Part shown: positions 25,437 to 32,799 of the stretch, piece after piece
Layout: the number at the start of each line of letters is the position of its first letter
Numbering within the stretch: the first letter of the stretch is position 1
Origin: Holdemanella porci
GTDB taxonomy: Bacteria; Bacillota_I; Bacilli_A; Erysipelotrichales; Erysipelotrichaceae
Length of the DNA: 32,888 nt
Assembly (NCBI RefSeq): GCF_019052655.1
Contig: NZ_JAHQVB010000020.1
Coordinates: 1 to 32,888 of the forward strand
Direction: 5' to 3'
Translations under genes and position numbers: made by a program
The notes under the pieces: model-generated
Database searches by the model: none
Seen by the model: the letters and a program-made list of their open reading frames with translations, nothing else
Told to the model about the DNA's origin: nothing

Positions 25437-26211
25437 CTTTCAGCACCTCCTCCGTCACTCTCCGATAGGCTTCTGTAGCTTTGCCTTTCGGATCATAAGA
25501 GAAAATACTCTGTCCTTCTCTGACTGCTTCCTTCATTCTTACAGAAAATGGAATATAATTATCAAAAATATGAATTTGACTTCCATATACATTTCTAAGA
25601 AGTTCCATATTATTTCTGGCATCATTTGTATGAGCATCGACCATCGTGAACAGAATCCCACCGACCTGCAGCTTCGGATTAATCTGCTTACGAACCTTAC
25701 CGATCGTTTTTAACAATTGCTGCAATCCTTTGATTGGCAGGTAGGACGCTTCAACTGGAATGAGGACTTCATCTGATGCAGCCAGCGCATTGATCGTAAT
25801 CATTCCCAATGATGGCATACAGTCAATAATGACTGCATCATATTGATTCTTGATACCATATAAAATCTGTTTCAATACATATTCCCTGCTCATTGCATTT
25901 ACCAACTGTACTTCCGTACCTGCCAGTCCAATGTTAGAACAGATAATGTCTATTCCCTCTGCTTGATGTCTGATATAACAGTCTGAAGGAATATCTTCAT
26001 CTTTCATTACTGCATCCATAAGAGCTGTAAGTGTTTCATTACTGTCATCACAATCACGATATCCAAATCCTGCGGATACATCAGACTGTGGATCGGCATC
26101 TACAATCAACACTTTCATATTCTTTTGTGCTAATCCTACTGCTAAATTAGCTGTACATGCGGATTTTCCCGTTCCCCCTTTTTGGTTTACAATAGAAATA
26201 ATTCTAGCCAT
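25426..26211 (-). CDS. parA: ParA-type partition ATPase
   Basis: 261 aa. Deviant Walker A KGGTGKS at residues 11-17, then VLIVDADPQSDVS, and the Walker B region VIIDCMPSLGM. It matches small (type Ib-like or Soj-like) ParA proteins without an N-terminal DNA-binding domain. GAAAGGTGATG precedes the ATG. It is the first gene of the ICE from the right end. Its leader holds a long dyad that may act as operator, partition site or attenuator. Confidence 0.95.
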   Translation of the reverse strand: MARIISIVNQKGGTGKSACTANLAVGLAQKNMKVLIVDADPQSDVSAGFGYRDCDDSNETLTALMDAVMKDEDIPSDCYIRHQAEGIDIICSNIGLAGTEVQLVNAMSREYVLKQILYGIKNQYDAVIIDCMPSLGMITINALAASDEVLIPVEASYLPIKGLQQLLKTIGKVRKQINPKLQVGGILFTMVDAHTNDARNNMELLRNVYGSQIHIFDNYIPFSVRMKEAVREGQSIFSYDPKGKATEAYRRVTEEVLKDAI

Positions 26212-26245
26212 TTTTCATCACCTTTCATCGTCGTCAATCAAAAAG

Positions 26246-26298
26246 AGGACTGAATTAGACAACCGGAATCTATATTCCGTGCGAGCTAATTCAGTCCT
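26246..26298. repeat. 13-bp inverted repeat with nested dyad upstream of parA
   Basis: AGGACTGAATTAG at 26246-26258 is exactly mirrored by CTAATTCAGTCCT at 26286-26298. Between them CGGAAT (26264) and ATTCCG (26274) form a second perfect dyad. A third copy with one change, AGGACTAAATTAG, is at 26429-26441. The minus-strand hairpin ends in CTTTTTG, so it could also end read-through transcription from outside the ICE. Candidates: parS or an autoregulatory operator. Confidence 0.75.
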
Positions 26299-26489
26299 AT
26301 AATTACAATAATTCTGTTGTTTTTACTCTTGTCTTACACAAATCCATTTCCAGTCTGGATCTGTAATAATTCATATTCTGGAATGACAGCGCTGCCTTAT
26401 TTTTCCCTTTTTCAGGGAGTTAAAGATAAGGACTAAATTAGTGCAACCCCTTGTATTTACTGGAGTTTTCTAACTTGTCCCTATTATAA
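26299..26489 (-). promoter_or_regulatory. ICE right-end leader region of parA
   Basis: About 190 bases without a gene. It must hold the parA promoter. A TTGCAC hexamer (minus strand, just upstream of the third 13-bp copy) could be a -35 box, but no convincing -10 follows at the right distance, so the promoter is not assigned. Otherwise only a short CCCT/AGGG dyad at 26404-26417 is seen. Confidence 0.35.
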
Positions 26490-27531
26490 CTCGACCATGT
26501 GGTGTAATATTAGGCAATTCCTTCTTGTAGATGCTGTTATACTTTTCTACCGCATAATGCATATGCTTATTCCAATGTAGTGAATATAGAATACTGCCAT
26601 TTCTATCAAAAGCTAAAAAGCCAGATACACCATCAACTGATGGTTCTTTTCTTTTAAAATTAGGTCTATTTTGAATCATTCGTTTAAAACAACTTTCCAC
26701 ATCGCTTGTCATAGGAATGATACGCGTACCCGCTTCTGACTTTGTTTCTTGAATATAGTATTCACGATTCTTTTTCATCAACTGCTTGTTGATGTTGATC
26801 GTATGATTTTTAAAGTCTACATCATCTAGTGTTAGACCACAAAACTCAGATATACGCATACCTGTATTGAACAAGATATAAAAGCCATCATAAAACTCAC
26901 TAAAGTGCTTATCTTCTTTCACAAATTTCAAAAATCGTCTCTCTTCATCTCGAGTAATTGCTTCACGAGTCACTGAATCGTTATAAATTACATCTACCAA
27001 TTGGAAGTTAAATGGATTCTTACGAATCAAATCATCGTCATGTGCCATTTGAAAAGCTGGTCTTAATACACCACGAATACTAGTGATTGAACTATAGCTA
27101 CGACCATCCTTTTTTTGAAGTTTGATCAACCAACACTTCGCATCCGATATTTTAACATCACTAATTTTCATCTGGCCAAAACGATCTTTTTTTAGAATAT
27201 TCACCACAGTTTGATATCCAGCTTTTGTATTGATTCGAACATTTAACTTCGTAGAAATATACTTTTCAACTAGCTCTAACACCGTGATACTCATTCCGTC
27301 AGTATTGATGCCTTGCATCATCTCAAATTGGATCTTTTTTTCCATCTCGCGAAGTGAAATACCTTTTTTCTTACCACGTGGAGCTCTATCTTTTTGACAT
27401 AAACGTAAACTATAGATAACCTTCATCTTTCCATCTACATCTTTATACTTATAACGATATCTACCATCTGACATCTGTACTTCGCCTGTATGAAGCAATC
27501 TTCCCTTGTTATCATAACGTCTTTCTTGCAT
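26470..27531 (-). pseudogene. int: Tn916-type tyrosine integrase, C-terminus lost
   Basis: 353 codons from ATG 27531 (MQERRYDNKG), which has AGGGGG upstream; an earlier in-frame ATG at 27579 is less likely. The sequence follows Tn916 Int through the N-terminal arm-binding domain, core-binding domain and catalytic domain: Arg226 in NTGMRISEF and the beta-hairpin Lys264 region (TKSEAGTR) are present. It reaches NITPH, the first His of the HxxR motif at residue 345, then changes to GRVIIGTS and stops. The second Arg, the last His and the nucleophile Tyr are missing (Tn916 Int has about 405 aa), so the product cannot be active. The break coincides with the ICE end. Confidence 0.92.
26490..26496. 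other. Inferred junction of the nested ICE and the integrase gene
   Basis: Homology to Tn916 Int stops at codon 345 (26497-26499), followed by GGT and CGA. If the intact gene encoded ITPHGLRHT, as many related integrases do, GGTC would be common to both sides. A GA dinucleotide at 26493-26494 would suit a TndX/TnpX-type serine recombinase, which recombines at such dinucleotides. The precise base cannot be set without the other end of the ICE. Confidence 0.6.
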
Positions 27532-27561
27532 ATTTATTTTCCCCCTATCATATATATAAGA

Positions 27562-27606
27562 AAGACCGTTGACACCCATATATTAGCGTACCTACGGCCT
27601 TTTTTC
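27562..27606 (+). terminator. Hairpin between xis and int with T-run on the plus strand
   Basis: AAGACCGT (27562) and ACGGCCTT (27594) form an 8-bp stem with one G-U pair, followed on the plus strand by TTTTTT. Loop is 24 bases, so stability is moderate. On the minus strand the stem ends in TTTCTT, a weak T-run that could lessen xis read-through into int. Confidence 0.45.
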
Positions 27607-27613
27607 CACTCAT

Positions 27614-27817
27614 TCAAATCGAATTTGTGTCATCTAAATATTTTTCGAAAAGTACACGCTTAATCTTTACATGCGACCCTACTTCCAAAATAAAGGATTC
27701 ATACGGATTATCTTCAATGATTTGTCGAATCCTCTTCTCACCAATGCCGAAATAGATAGCCGCTTCCTGTACGGTTAGAGCATACTTTCTCCAAATTGGA
27801 TATTCCGCATCTTTCAT
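27614..27817 (-). CDS. xis: Tn916-type excisionase
   Basis: 67 aa, basic, with a winged-helix MerR-like fold: YALTVQEAAIYFGIGEKRIRQIIED followed by HVKIKRVLFEKYLDD. Length and sequence match Tn916 Xis, which bends DNA at the element ends and steers Int towards excision. GGGGAA precedes the ATG. It stands directly upstream of the truncated int, the usual order. With int broken, it has no partner in cis. Confidence 0.93.
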   Translation of the reverse strand: MKDAEYPIWRKYALTVQEAAIYFGIGEKRIRQIIEDNPYESFILEVGSHVKIKRVLFEKYLDDTNSI

Positions 27818-27840
27818 TTTCTATTCCCCAAACATAAGAA

Positions 27841-28659
27841 TTACACTAAATTACGGCGTAATTTTCTGTATTTTCTATTAACCACTTTAACAACCGGAAT
27901 TACTTTGCCTTGGTTTTCATCCAATGCTTTTTCAAGTTCTCGAACTCTTTCATACAAAGACTGATTCTCTTCTTTTAGTTGATCAATTTCAACAACACTA
28001 CCGTCAAGTGATTGTTGTGTCTTATTTAGTGTCTCAATCAAAATTGATTTACTGTTTTCAACATCTTCTAATTGTGCAACTATAGCAGCTTTATCTTCAT
28101 TTAACTTCTTGATTTCTTCCTCATTTTGTTTCGTAATGGCTGTGTTTTTTTCTTTCTCACTAAGAAATAATTCTTTAAAAGATTCCACATTGTCTAAGTT
28201 TTCTTGTAAAGAATTATTGGTTTTTCTCAATAAAGCGTTTTCTTCTTTTAAATCACCAACCACTTTTTGTGATTTTGAAAATGAGACATCCTTATCTTTC
28301 ATATCCGCTTCAAGCTTGAACACCTTATTGTTAAGTTCAAAAATCATCTTTTCTTTCGCCTTAATATCATTTTCAACTTCAGTCCTGATCAAATTTTCTT
28401 GATTTTCACATTCGCAAATCAATCCTTGAAAGATGCCACGAACGGCATTCGTATAACGCTCAAAATCACTGATAGATTTCTCGTGCTGTACATGTTGGTT
28501 CGCAAACTCATCATTTCTATATTTATCCATCAGAAATGTCATCACTTCTTCAGCACTCATTTTCTTTTCTTTTTTGATATCATCAAAGCACTGTTTATCC
28601 AATTCTCTCATTCGGATTGACTGAGGTTTGATGTTATTGGTTTTATTGTTATTATCCAT
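27841..28659 (-). CDS. DNA-binding-like coiled-coil protein (KfrA-like architecture)
   Basis: 272 aa from ATG 28659 (MDNNNKTNN), which has AAGGAG upstream; a longer in-frame start lacks such a site. Residues 10-45 (SIRMRELDKQCFDDIKKEKKMSAEEV) look like a ribbon-helix-helix or similar DNA-binding head. Residues 60-255 are almost unbroken coiled coil rich in Glu, Lys, Leu and Asn. The tail VVKVVNRKYRKLRRNLV is basic. The shape recalls KfrA-type plasmid proteins that bind DNA and form filaments, but I see no specific homology. It lies between the loader gene and xis. Confidence 0.7.
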   Translation of the reverse strand: MDNNNKTNNIKPQSIRMRELDKQCFDDIKKEKKMSAEEVMTFLMDKYRNDEFANQHVQHEKSISDFERYTNAVRGIFQGLICECENQENLIRTEVENDIKAKEKMIFELNNKVFKLEADMKDKDVSFSKSQKVVGDLKEENALLRKTNNSLQENLDNVESFKELFLSEKEKNTAITKQNEEEIKKLNEDKAAIVAQLEDVENSKSILIETLNKTQQSLDGSVVEIDQLKEENQSLYERVRELEKALDENQGKVIPVVKVVNRKYRKLRRNLV

Positions 28660-28743
28660 ATTAATTATCTCCTTTTCATTTTTATCCAAATCCAACAAGT
28701 ATTGAACCCATGTTCAACGCAGTATATTTACACAACATCTATA

Positions 28744-28783
28744 TAAAGTGGATGCGTATGCACTTATTACTTCATCCACTTTA
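28744..28783. repeat. 11-bp inverted repeat upstream of the coiled-coil gene
   Basis: TAAAGTGGATG at 28744 is exactly mirrored by CATCCACTTTA at 28773, separated by 18 bases. It lies in the 157-base gap between the loader stop and the coiled-coil gene start, with no T-run, so an operator is likelier than a terminator. The left arm is preceded by TATA, making a TATATAAAG like the palindromes at 30492 and 32475. Confidence 0.6.
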
Positions 28784-28816
28784 TTAGCATTGTCTATCAC
28801 TTATTATTCGAATCCA

Positions 28817-29551
28817 CTATTTTAAGCGGAAGTTTCTATCCCCATTTTCATCCGATATCTCAGTAAAATACTTAGATTTTGTAGCCTTTTCGCAGATTCT
28901 ACCAAACATAGCTTCATCCAATGCGATTAATTCAGCTTCTTTTTTCTCAGTGGAGATGATGGTACATTTATCTTCCTTGTATCGATAATCGAGTATCTCA
29001 AACAGCTCAAGATTACACTTCGCATCCTCAAATTTAAACAAATCATCTAGAAATAACACATCTGTGTGTTTGGCTTTATCCACCAAGCCATCTGCATTAA
29101 ACATCTTAATATCACGAACCAATGAGGGATAAGTCATGTAGCTAACGCGCTTACCTAATTCCATCAATCCATTCGCCGCAATTGAACATAAATGCGTTTT
29201 ACCAGTCCCAGTTTTACCCATGAATAGCAACCAAGGTAATGGATTCTGGTTTTTTATTGCTAGCTTAGAATCATTTAAATAACTTTGAACCACTTCCTTG
29301 CAATACTGTTGCCAACTTTCATTAGTTTGAAAATTGTCCAGACTTTTATTCAACAGATTACCCATGCCAGATATCTCTTTTAGATGCTCAATTTTTTTCT
29401 TCCTGAATTCAACGATTTTTTCACAAGTAAATCTATCTTGGCATTGATATGTATATTCAACTGGTAAATCATATCCTTTCTCGATTTGATCGTAATTGAA
29501 TATTCCTTTCCCCCCGAAAGCAAGACATATTTTGCATTTTTCTCCATTCAT
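28817..29551 (-). CDS. Second DnaC-like helicase loader ATPase
   Basis: 244 aa. An N-terminal cysteine pair (CKICLAFGGKG) with further Cys at 37 and 43 may bind zinc. The AAA+ domain has Walker A GKTGTGKT at 112-119 and Walker B VLFLDDLFKF; the arginine region is MFGRICEKATKS. It matches phage and satellite DnaC/DnaI-type loaders and is only distantly like the ICE copy. It overlaps the initiator stop by four bases (ATGA), so initiator and loader are made together, as in many Gram-positive phages. Confidence 0.88.
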   Translation of the reverse strand: MNGEKCKICLAFGGKGIFNYDQIEKGYDLPVEYTYQCQDRFTCEKIVEFRKKKIEHLKEISGMGNLLNKSLDNFQTNESWQQYCKEVVQSYLNDSKLAIKNQNPLPWLLFMGKTGTGKTHLCSIAANGLMELGKRVSYMTYPSLVRDIKMFNADGLVDKAKHTDVLFLDDLFKFEDAKCNLELFEILDYRYKEDKCTIISTEKKEAELIALDEAMFGRICEKATKSKYFTEISDENGDRNFRLK

Positions 29552-30336
29552 ATAACATTCCCCCTTCTTTTATAGTTTTCATTTGATTTTTGACAATCAT
29601 TAAGATAGATTTCAAACTTATCACCAAACAAAGTTGATGGTCTAAGATACTGTGCATACTTCGTATTCGTCCATTCTTTGCATTTTTGATCAATAACAGA
29701 AATCATATCTTGTTCACTAAAACCTTTAGCAAGAAGTGCATCAATATAATCAATAAACACCTCTGAGTCTAGCTTATAAGATTTGTCACATTTCAAATTA
29801 AAATGTTGAATGATGTTCGAGTAAATTTCCCTATTCTTCTCTTCTTTAATTCTCTCTTTATACTTCTTATCTTTATTTATATATAAAGAAGTCTCAGAAT
29901 TTGGAATTGTACATTTCCCTTTTTTAGAACTTGTACATTTCCCAATTTCAGAATTTGTACATTTCCCATTTTGATGACTTGCATTTACTAATTTTTGGAA
30001 CTGCTTATGATAGTACATTTCCAACAATGACCATCCTACGTCATCATACGTATACCAATACGTTCTATCCCATGGATTCTTACCGTGATGAACACGCTTG
30101 AACAACTTTAATTCTTCCATTTTTTTTAGTAGAACATATACCCTATTTTTCTTAAAAAAAGGAAGATACTCAACAATTCTTCGCGCAGGCATAAACACGC
30201 CTTTTTCTACATCAAATCCATCATTACAACAATATTTATCAATAAAGTAAGTGAAAAAGCTAAATATAATAGCAATCTCAATACCATATTGAACCGCAAT
30301 GTTGATAACAACAATCTGATACAATACTTTTTCCAT
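29548..30336 (-). CDS. Phage-type replication initiator with internal iterons
   Basis: 262 aa from ATG 30336 (MEKVLYQIVV), with AAAGGA upstream; the longer in-frame start would place the promoter dyad inside the gene. Residues 15-130 form a winged-helix replisome-organiser domain (FMPARRIVEYLPFFKKNRVYVLLKKM). The linker has three in-frame GKCT repeats encoded by iterons. Residues 165-250 resemble the conserved phage replication C-terminal domain (Phg_2220_C/DnaD-related): VIDQKCKEWTNTKYAQYLRP and TLFGDKFEIYLN. It would open the origin and recruit the adjacent loader. Confidence 0.85.
   Translation of the reverse strand: MEKVLYQIVVINIAVQYGIEIAIIFSFFTYFIDKYCCNDGFDVEKGVFMPARRIVEYLPFFKKNRVYVLLKKMEELKLFKRVHHGKNPWDRTYWYTYDDVGWSLLEMYYHKQFQKLVNASHQNGKCTNSEIGKCTSSKKGKCTIPNSETSLYINKDKKYKERIKEEKNREIYSNIIQHFNLKCDKSYKLDSEVFIDYIDALLAKGFSEQDMISVIDQKCKEWTNTKYAQYLRPSTLFGDKFEIYLNDCQKSNENYKRRGNVI
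29907..29967 (-). repeat. Three 24-bp direct repeats (iterons) inside the initiator gene
   Basis: The core TTGTACATTTCCC occurs without change at 29907, 29931 and 29955, exactly 24 bases apart. AGAA precedes the second and third cores. A degraded unit follows at 29979 (TTGCATTTACTA) and an isolated GTACATTTCC lies at 30013. The array codes for the linker of the initiator. Replisome-organiser genes of Gram-positive phages commonly carry their origin in this place. Confidence 0.85.
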
Positions 30337-30358
30337 ATTTGTTTGTCCTTTCTTTCTA

Positions 30359-30379
30359 TCAATTTGTTGAACAAATTGA
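30359..30379. promoter_or_regulatory. 21-bp dyad, candidate rep operator
   Basis: TCAATTTGTT and AACAAATTGA are perfect mirror arms around one base. The dyad lies 22 bases before the initiator ATG and about 15 bases downstream of a TATAAT, so a bound protein would block rep transcription. Confidence 0.7.
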
Positions 30380-30393
30380 AAACAATACAATCG

Positions 30394-30399
30394 ATTATA
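30394..30399 (-). promoter_or_regulatory. TATAAT box, candidate rep promoter
   Basis: Perfect -10 hexamer on the minus strand, 58 bases before the initiator ATG. No good -35 hexamer is found at 16-18 bases upstream, so the promoter may need an activator or have a weak -35. Confidence 0.45.
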
Positions 30400-30491
30400 T
30401 TTATTTGTAATACGTCTTACACTTATATAATGCCTGTTTTTCGCCCTTTTTTTATTTTTTCTTTATTTTTTTGATAGATATCATAAATATA

Positions 30492-30503
30492 CTTTATATA
30501 AAG
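30492..30503. promoter_or_regulatory. CTTTATATAAAG palindrome, copy 1
   Basis: Perfect 12-bp palindrome inside TTTATATAAAGCACTTTT, which recurs exactly at 32477 upstream of the 209-aa gene. The two are in separate intergenic regions, which suggests a shared regulator. Confidence 0.55.
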
Positions 30504-30570
30504 CACTTTTTTTAAATAATCATATTATTCATAACTGTATTGCTTCTCTGATTTTTTATGAAAAAGCACT

Positions 30571-30680
30571 AAAAAAGTGGCATTATTGCCACTAATTCAT
30601 TTCTATATCAATCAAAAAAAGATGGCACTGTTGCCACAATTTAAAAATTGCCTATCAAAAAAGGTGGCACGGCTGCCACC
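30571..30680 (-). repeat. Three tandem GTGGCA-N4-TGCCAC hairpins with T-runs
   Basis: Stems at 30576-30593, 30623-30636 and 30663-30680, spaced by about 42-46 bases. On the minus strand each is followed by a run of six or seven T. Loops differ (TTAT, CTGT, CGGC on the plus strand) while stems are conserved. They begin 20 bases after the stop of the 304-aa gene. Each alone looks like a terminator; three in a row, plus a fourth at 32784, is unusual. Confidence 0.85.
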
Positions 30681-30699
30681 ACTATAAAAATCTAAAATC

Positions 30700-31614
30700 T
30701 CACGAAATATAATCGTAGTTTAAATGTGATAAATGCTCTTCAATATCAATTGGCTCTACACCTTCTAATGTTGAACAAGCGATAATATCACTATCCAAAA
30801 TGGATCTAGCTACTTGTCCATGTCTGTCTTCAATAAAACAGTCATATCTAGTCTCATAGTACAGCAAATGTACCTGAGATGTGCACACCTTAACGTAGTA
30901 ATATCCAGACTCTCGTGGTCTCAATGTATCGTAATCCATCCATTCAAGGACATACATATTCCCATCTTCATATATGTAGGTTGTACCTAGATAAGTCATA
31001 TAAACCGCCGAATCCGTGTTTTCAACATGTCCTAAGTTCAATCTAAAGTATTCCGACGCAATACTTTGAACAACCGTATCGATATAAAAATACTTGGAAT
31101 CACAAGAATATAATTTCGCCAAGATATTAATAAGTTTCTCACATTTTTCAGCATTTAATCCGGTGATTTTTTTTGTGACAACCAAAGTTTCGATATATTT
31201 TTGATGTAGATATTCCCTTGGCGGAATGAAATAGTAAAAAGATTCAACATAATCAATTAATTGCTTGCAAAAAGTCACTTTTAAAACGTCAATTCTGTTT
31301 TGTTCGTTTTCCAGAAGACTTAATAGTTGATTCACATCGATTTCACTTAGATCCATTAAAGTAAAATATCTTTTTTCTTTAGTAATCAGCTTCTTGTCTT
31401 GCCACTCACGGTCATCCAAACATATATTTTTCAAAACTTCTTCATCATATTTAACAAATTTACTATTAATGATTTTAGAACCGAAATGTTCTTCTAAACC
31501 ATCCAGTACATCTTTCTTACTCCACTCCACCAGAGATTTAACATTTCGAACCTCTTCATTCTCACGTGGTTTAAACATATCTTGAATTGATGATAAACTT
31601 TTCTTTTTTACCAT
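30700..31614 (-). CDS. Unrecognised 304-aa protein with WSK domain
   Basis: 304 aa, soluble. Residues 29-72 (EWSKKDVLDGLEEHFG then KYDEEVLKNICLDDREWQ) align with residues 33-74 of the next gene's product. The middle is helical (DVNQLLSLLENEQNRIDVL). The C-terminal 90 residues look beta-rich (TYLGTTYIYEDGNMYVLEWM, ESGYYYVKVCTSQVHLLYYE). I recognise no family. AAAGGA precedes the ATG. It follows the 209-aa gene by 17 bases, so they share a transcript, and it ends at the triple hairpin. Confidence 0.8.
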   Translation of the reverse strand: MVKKKSLSSIQDMFKPRENEEVRNVKSLVEWSKKDVLDGLEEHFGSKIINSKFVKYDEEVLKNICLDDREWQDKKLITKEKRYFTLMDLSEIDVNQLLSLLENEQNRIDVLKVTFCKQLIDYVESFYYFIPPREYLHQKYIETLVVTKKITGLNAEKCEKLINILAKLYSCDSKYFYIDTVVQSIASEYFRLNLGHVENTDSAVYMTYLGTTYIYEDGNMYVLEWMDYDTLRPRESGYYYVKVCTSQVHLLYYETRYDCFIEDRHGQVARSILDSDIIACSTLEGVEPIDIEEHLSHLNYDYIS

Positions 31615-31631
31615 AATACATAATCCTTTCT

Positions 31632-32261
31632 TTATTTTTTCTTAGTTGGCTTCATTAGTCTTTTGATTTCATTGAATTTCTCAGCTTTTCCATTTGGAGC
31701 ACGATCAAAAGTTTGTAGAATGTTGACATACTTACCAGATACCATCTTCTTTTTTAAACATGAATGCTCGATATAATAGATCCAGTTCCCTCTTTTGATT
31801 CCATACCTTTTGTACCAATTAAGGTAGTGGCGTGAATTATATGTACTCCATTCTCCGTATTCAAATCGACATTTTATTTCTGACATATCCACTTTCTTCT
31901 TCTCTTCTTTTTTTTGTTTTCTTTCTTCCTTTAAGTACTTATCTTCAGAGTCCAAATCCTTAAACATTTGAACCAAATCTACATCTCTACCATCGATTAC
32001 TTGATAGAAGTCTGTCTCATTTGCGTACGAACCAGTATGATGCCAACTTGTCCATTCCAAGCATACATTTTTTATAGCCTGAGCACTGTATTTGCTTAAT
32101 TTGGCGATGGTATCATCATCTAAGTCATTTTCAAGATCACAAATAATATCCCATTTGCTCCACTTCGACATAGGTCGTTCACCGCTGTCATATGCTTCCT
32201 GAGCACGTTCGCTCATTTTACATCCTACGTAGCCAGATTGGCCGTATCTAACTTTAGCCAT
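31632..32261 (-). CDS. Unrecognised 209-aa phage-like protein with WSK domain
   Basis: 209 aa. The start MAKVRYGQSGYVGCKMSERA and the stretch SWHHTGSYANETDFYQV resemble motifs I recall from small hypothetical proteins of Gram-positive phages. Residues 33-74 (KWSKWDIICDLENDLDD, then KYSAQAIKNVCLEW) align with the next gene's N-terminal part. A Lys/Glu-rich coiled stretch at 105-125 leads to a Trp/Tyr-rich C-terminal half (YNSRHYLNWYKRYGIKRGNW). AAAGGGGG lies a few bases before the ATG. Function unknown. Confidence 0.8.
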   Translation of the reverse strand: MAKVRYGQSGYVGCKMSERAQEAYDSGERPMSKWSKWDIICDLENDLDDDTIAKLSKYSAQAIKNVCLEWTSWHHTGSYANETDFYQVIDGRDVDLVQMFKDLDSEDKYLKEERKQKKEEKKKVDMSEIKCRFEYGEWSTYNSRHYLNWYKRYGIKRGNWIYYIEHSCLKKKMVSGKYVNILQTFDRAPNGKAEKFNEIKRLMKPTKKK

Positions 32262-32474
32262 ATATATTCCCCCTTTTGTTAATTCATAGCTATGGCTTGC
32301 TATGCATTTACTTCAAACCAATGACATAAACTGAAATTCATGTTAGTAATCAAAGATGCATTCTCTTTATGATTAACATCGCAATATCAACTAATATCAT
32401 CTGTTCATACCTTAATTAAACCGTAGTTTTGTCCCATTTTTATTTTTTGTTGAATTATTTTATATTCATTTTCT

Positions 32475-32488
32475 GCTTTATATAAAGC
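32475..32488. promoter_or_regulatory. GCTTTATATAAAGC palindrome, copy 2
   Basis: Perfect 14-bp palindrome within the same TTTATATAAAGCACTTTT found at 30493. It lies 214 bases upstream of the 209-aa gene. Confidence 0.55.
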
Positions 32489-32606
32489 ACTTTTAAAATT
32501 TATGAAAAAGAAAAAAGTCAAAAATCGATGCATTTTGATTATTTTTAGAGATTTTTGTTTTTCAGACAAGAATAACTGAAATAAATTCTTTAAAATGCAA
32601 AAATAA

Positions 32607-32738
32607 TGTGAGTACCCATCAGATAACCCCTAAGCATTTTTTTCTTTCTGACAACAACATTTTTCCTCAATTTACAGCTTATTTATTAACGTTCTTAACG
32701 CTAAATTATTAATTGGAGACGTCATGTGTGTACTCACA
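32607..32738. repeat. TGTGAGTAC inverted repeat pair
   Basis: TGTGAGTAC at 32607-32615 is exactly mirrored by GTACTCACA at 32730-32738. The 9-bp arms are 114 bases apart, too far for a simple hairpin but suitable for paired binding of a recombinase or regulator. Confidence 0.45.
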
Positions 32739-32776
32739 AAATCTTTTAAACCCGCAAATTTTTAGATTGATAAATT

Positions 32777-32799
32777 AAAAAAAGTGGCACATTTGCCAC
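32777..32799 (-). repeat. Fourth GTGGCA-N4-TGCCAC hairpin
   Basis: Stem at 32784-32799 with loop CATT, followed on the minus strand by seven T. Same design as the three at 30571-30680. It would end transcription entering from the right of the window. Confidence 0.8.

Larger units (their letters stand above)
1..26494 (-). mobile_element. Integrative conjugative element, Tn1549/CTn-like, right-hand part
   Basis: A continuous minus-strand set of partition, replication, type IV secretion, topoisomerase and surface adhesin genes in the order typical of Tn1549/CTn-type ICEs of Clostridia. The right boundary is placed near 26,494, where a Tn916-type integrase reading frame from the neighbouring element breaks off and base composition changes. 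The left end, relaxase and recombinase are not in the window. Family order is established knowledge; the exact right end is inferred from the broken integrase. Confidence 0.85.

Noticed and set aside
28817..29551. IstB-type transposition helper as identity of the loader
   Set aside because: No IstA-type transposase is adjacent, while a replication initiator is directly coupled to it.
32724..32765. 13-codon plus-strand frame MCVLTKSFKPANF after GGAG, followed by a hairpin
   Set aside because: Very short, opposite to all other genes, and the hairpin belongs to a family whose T-runs are on the minus strand.
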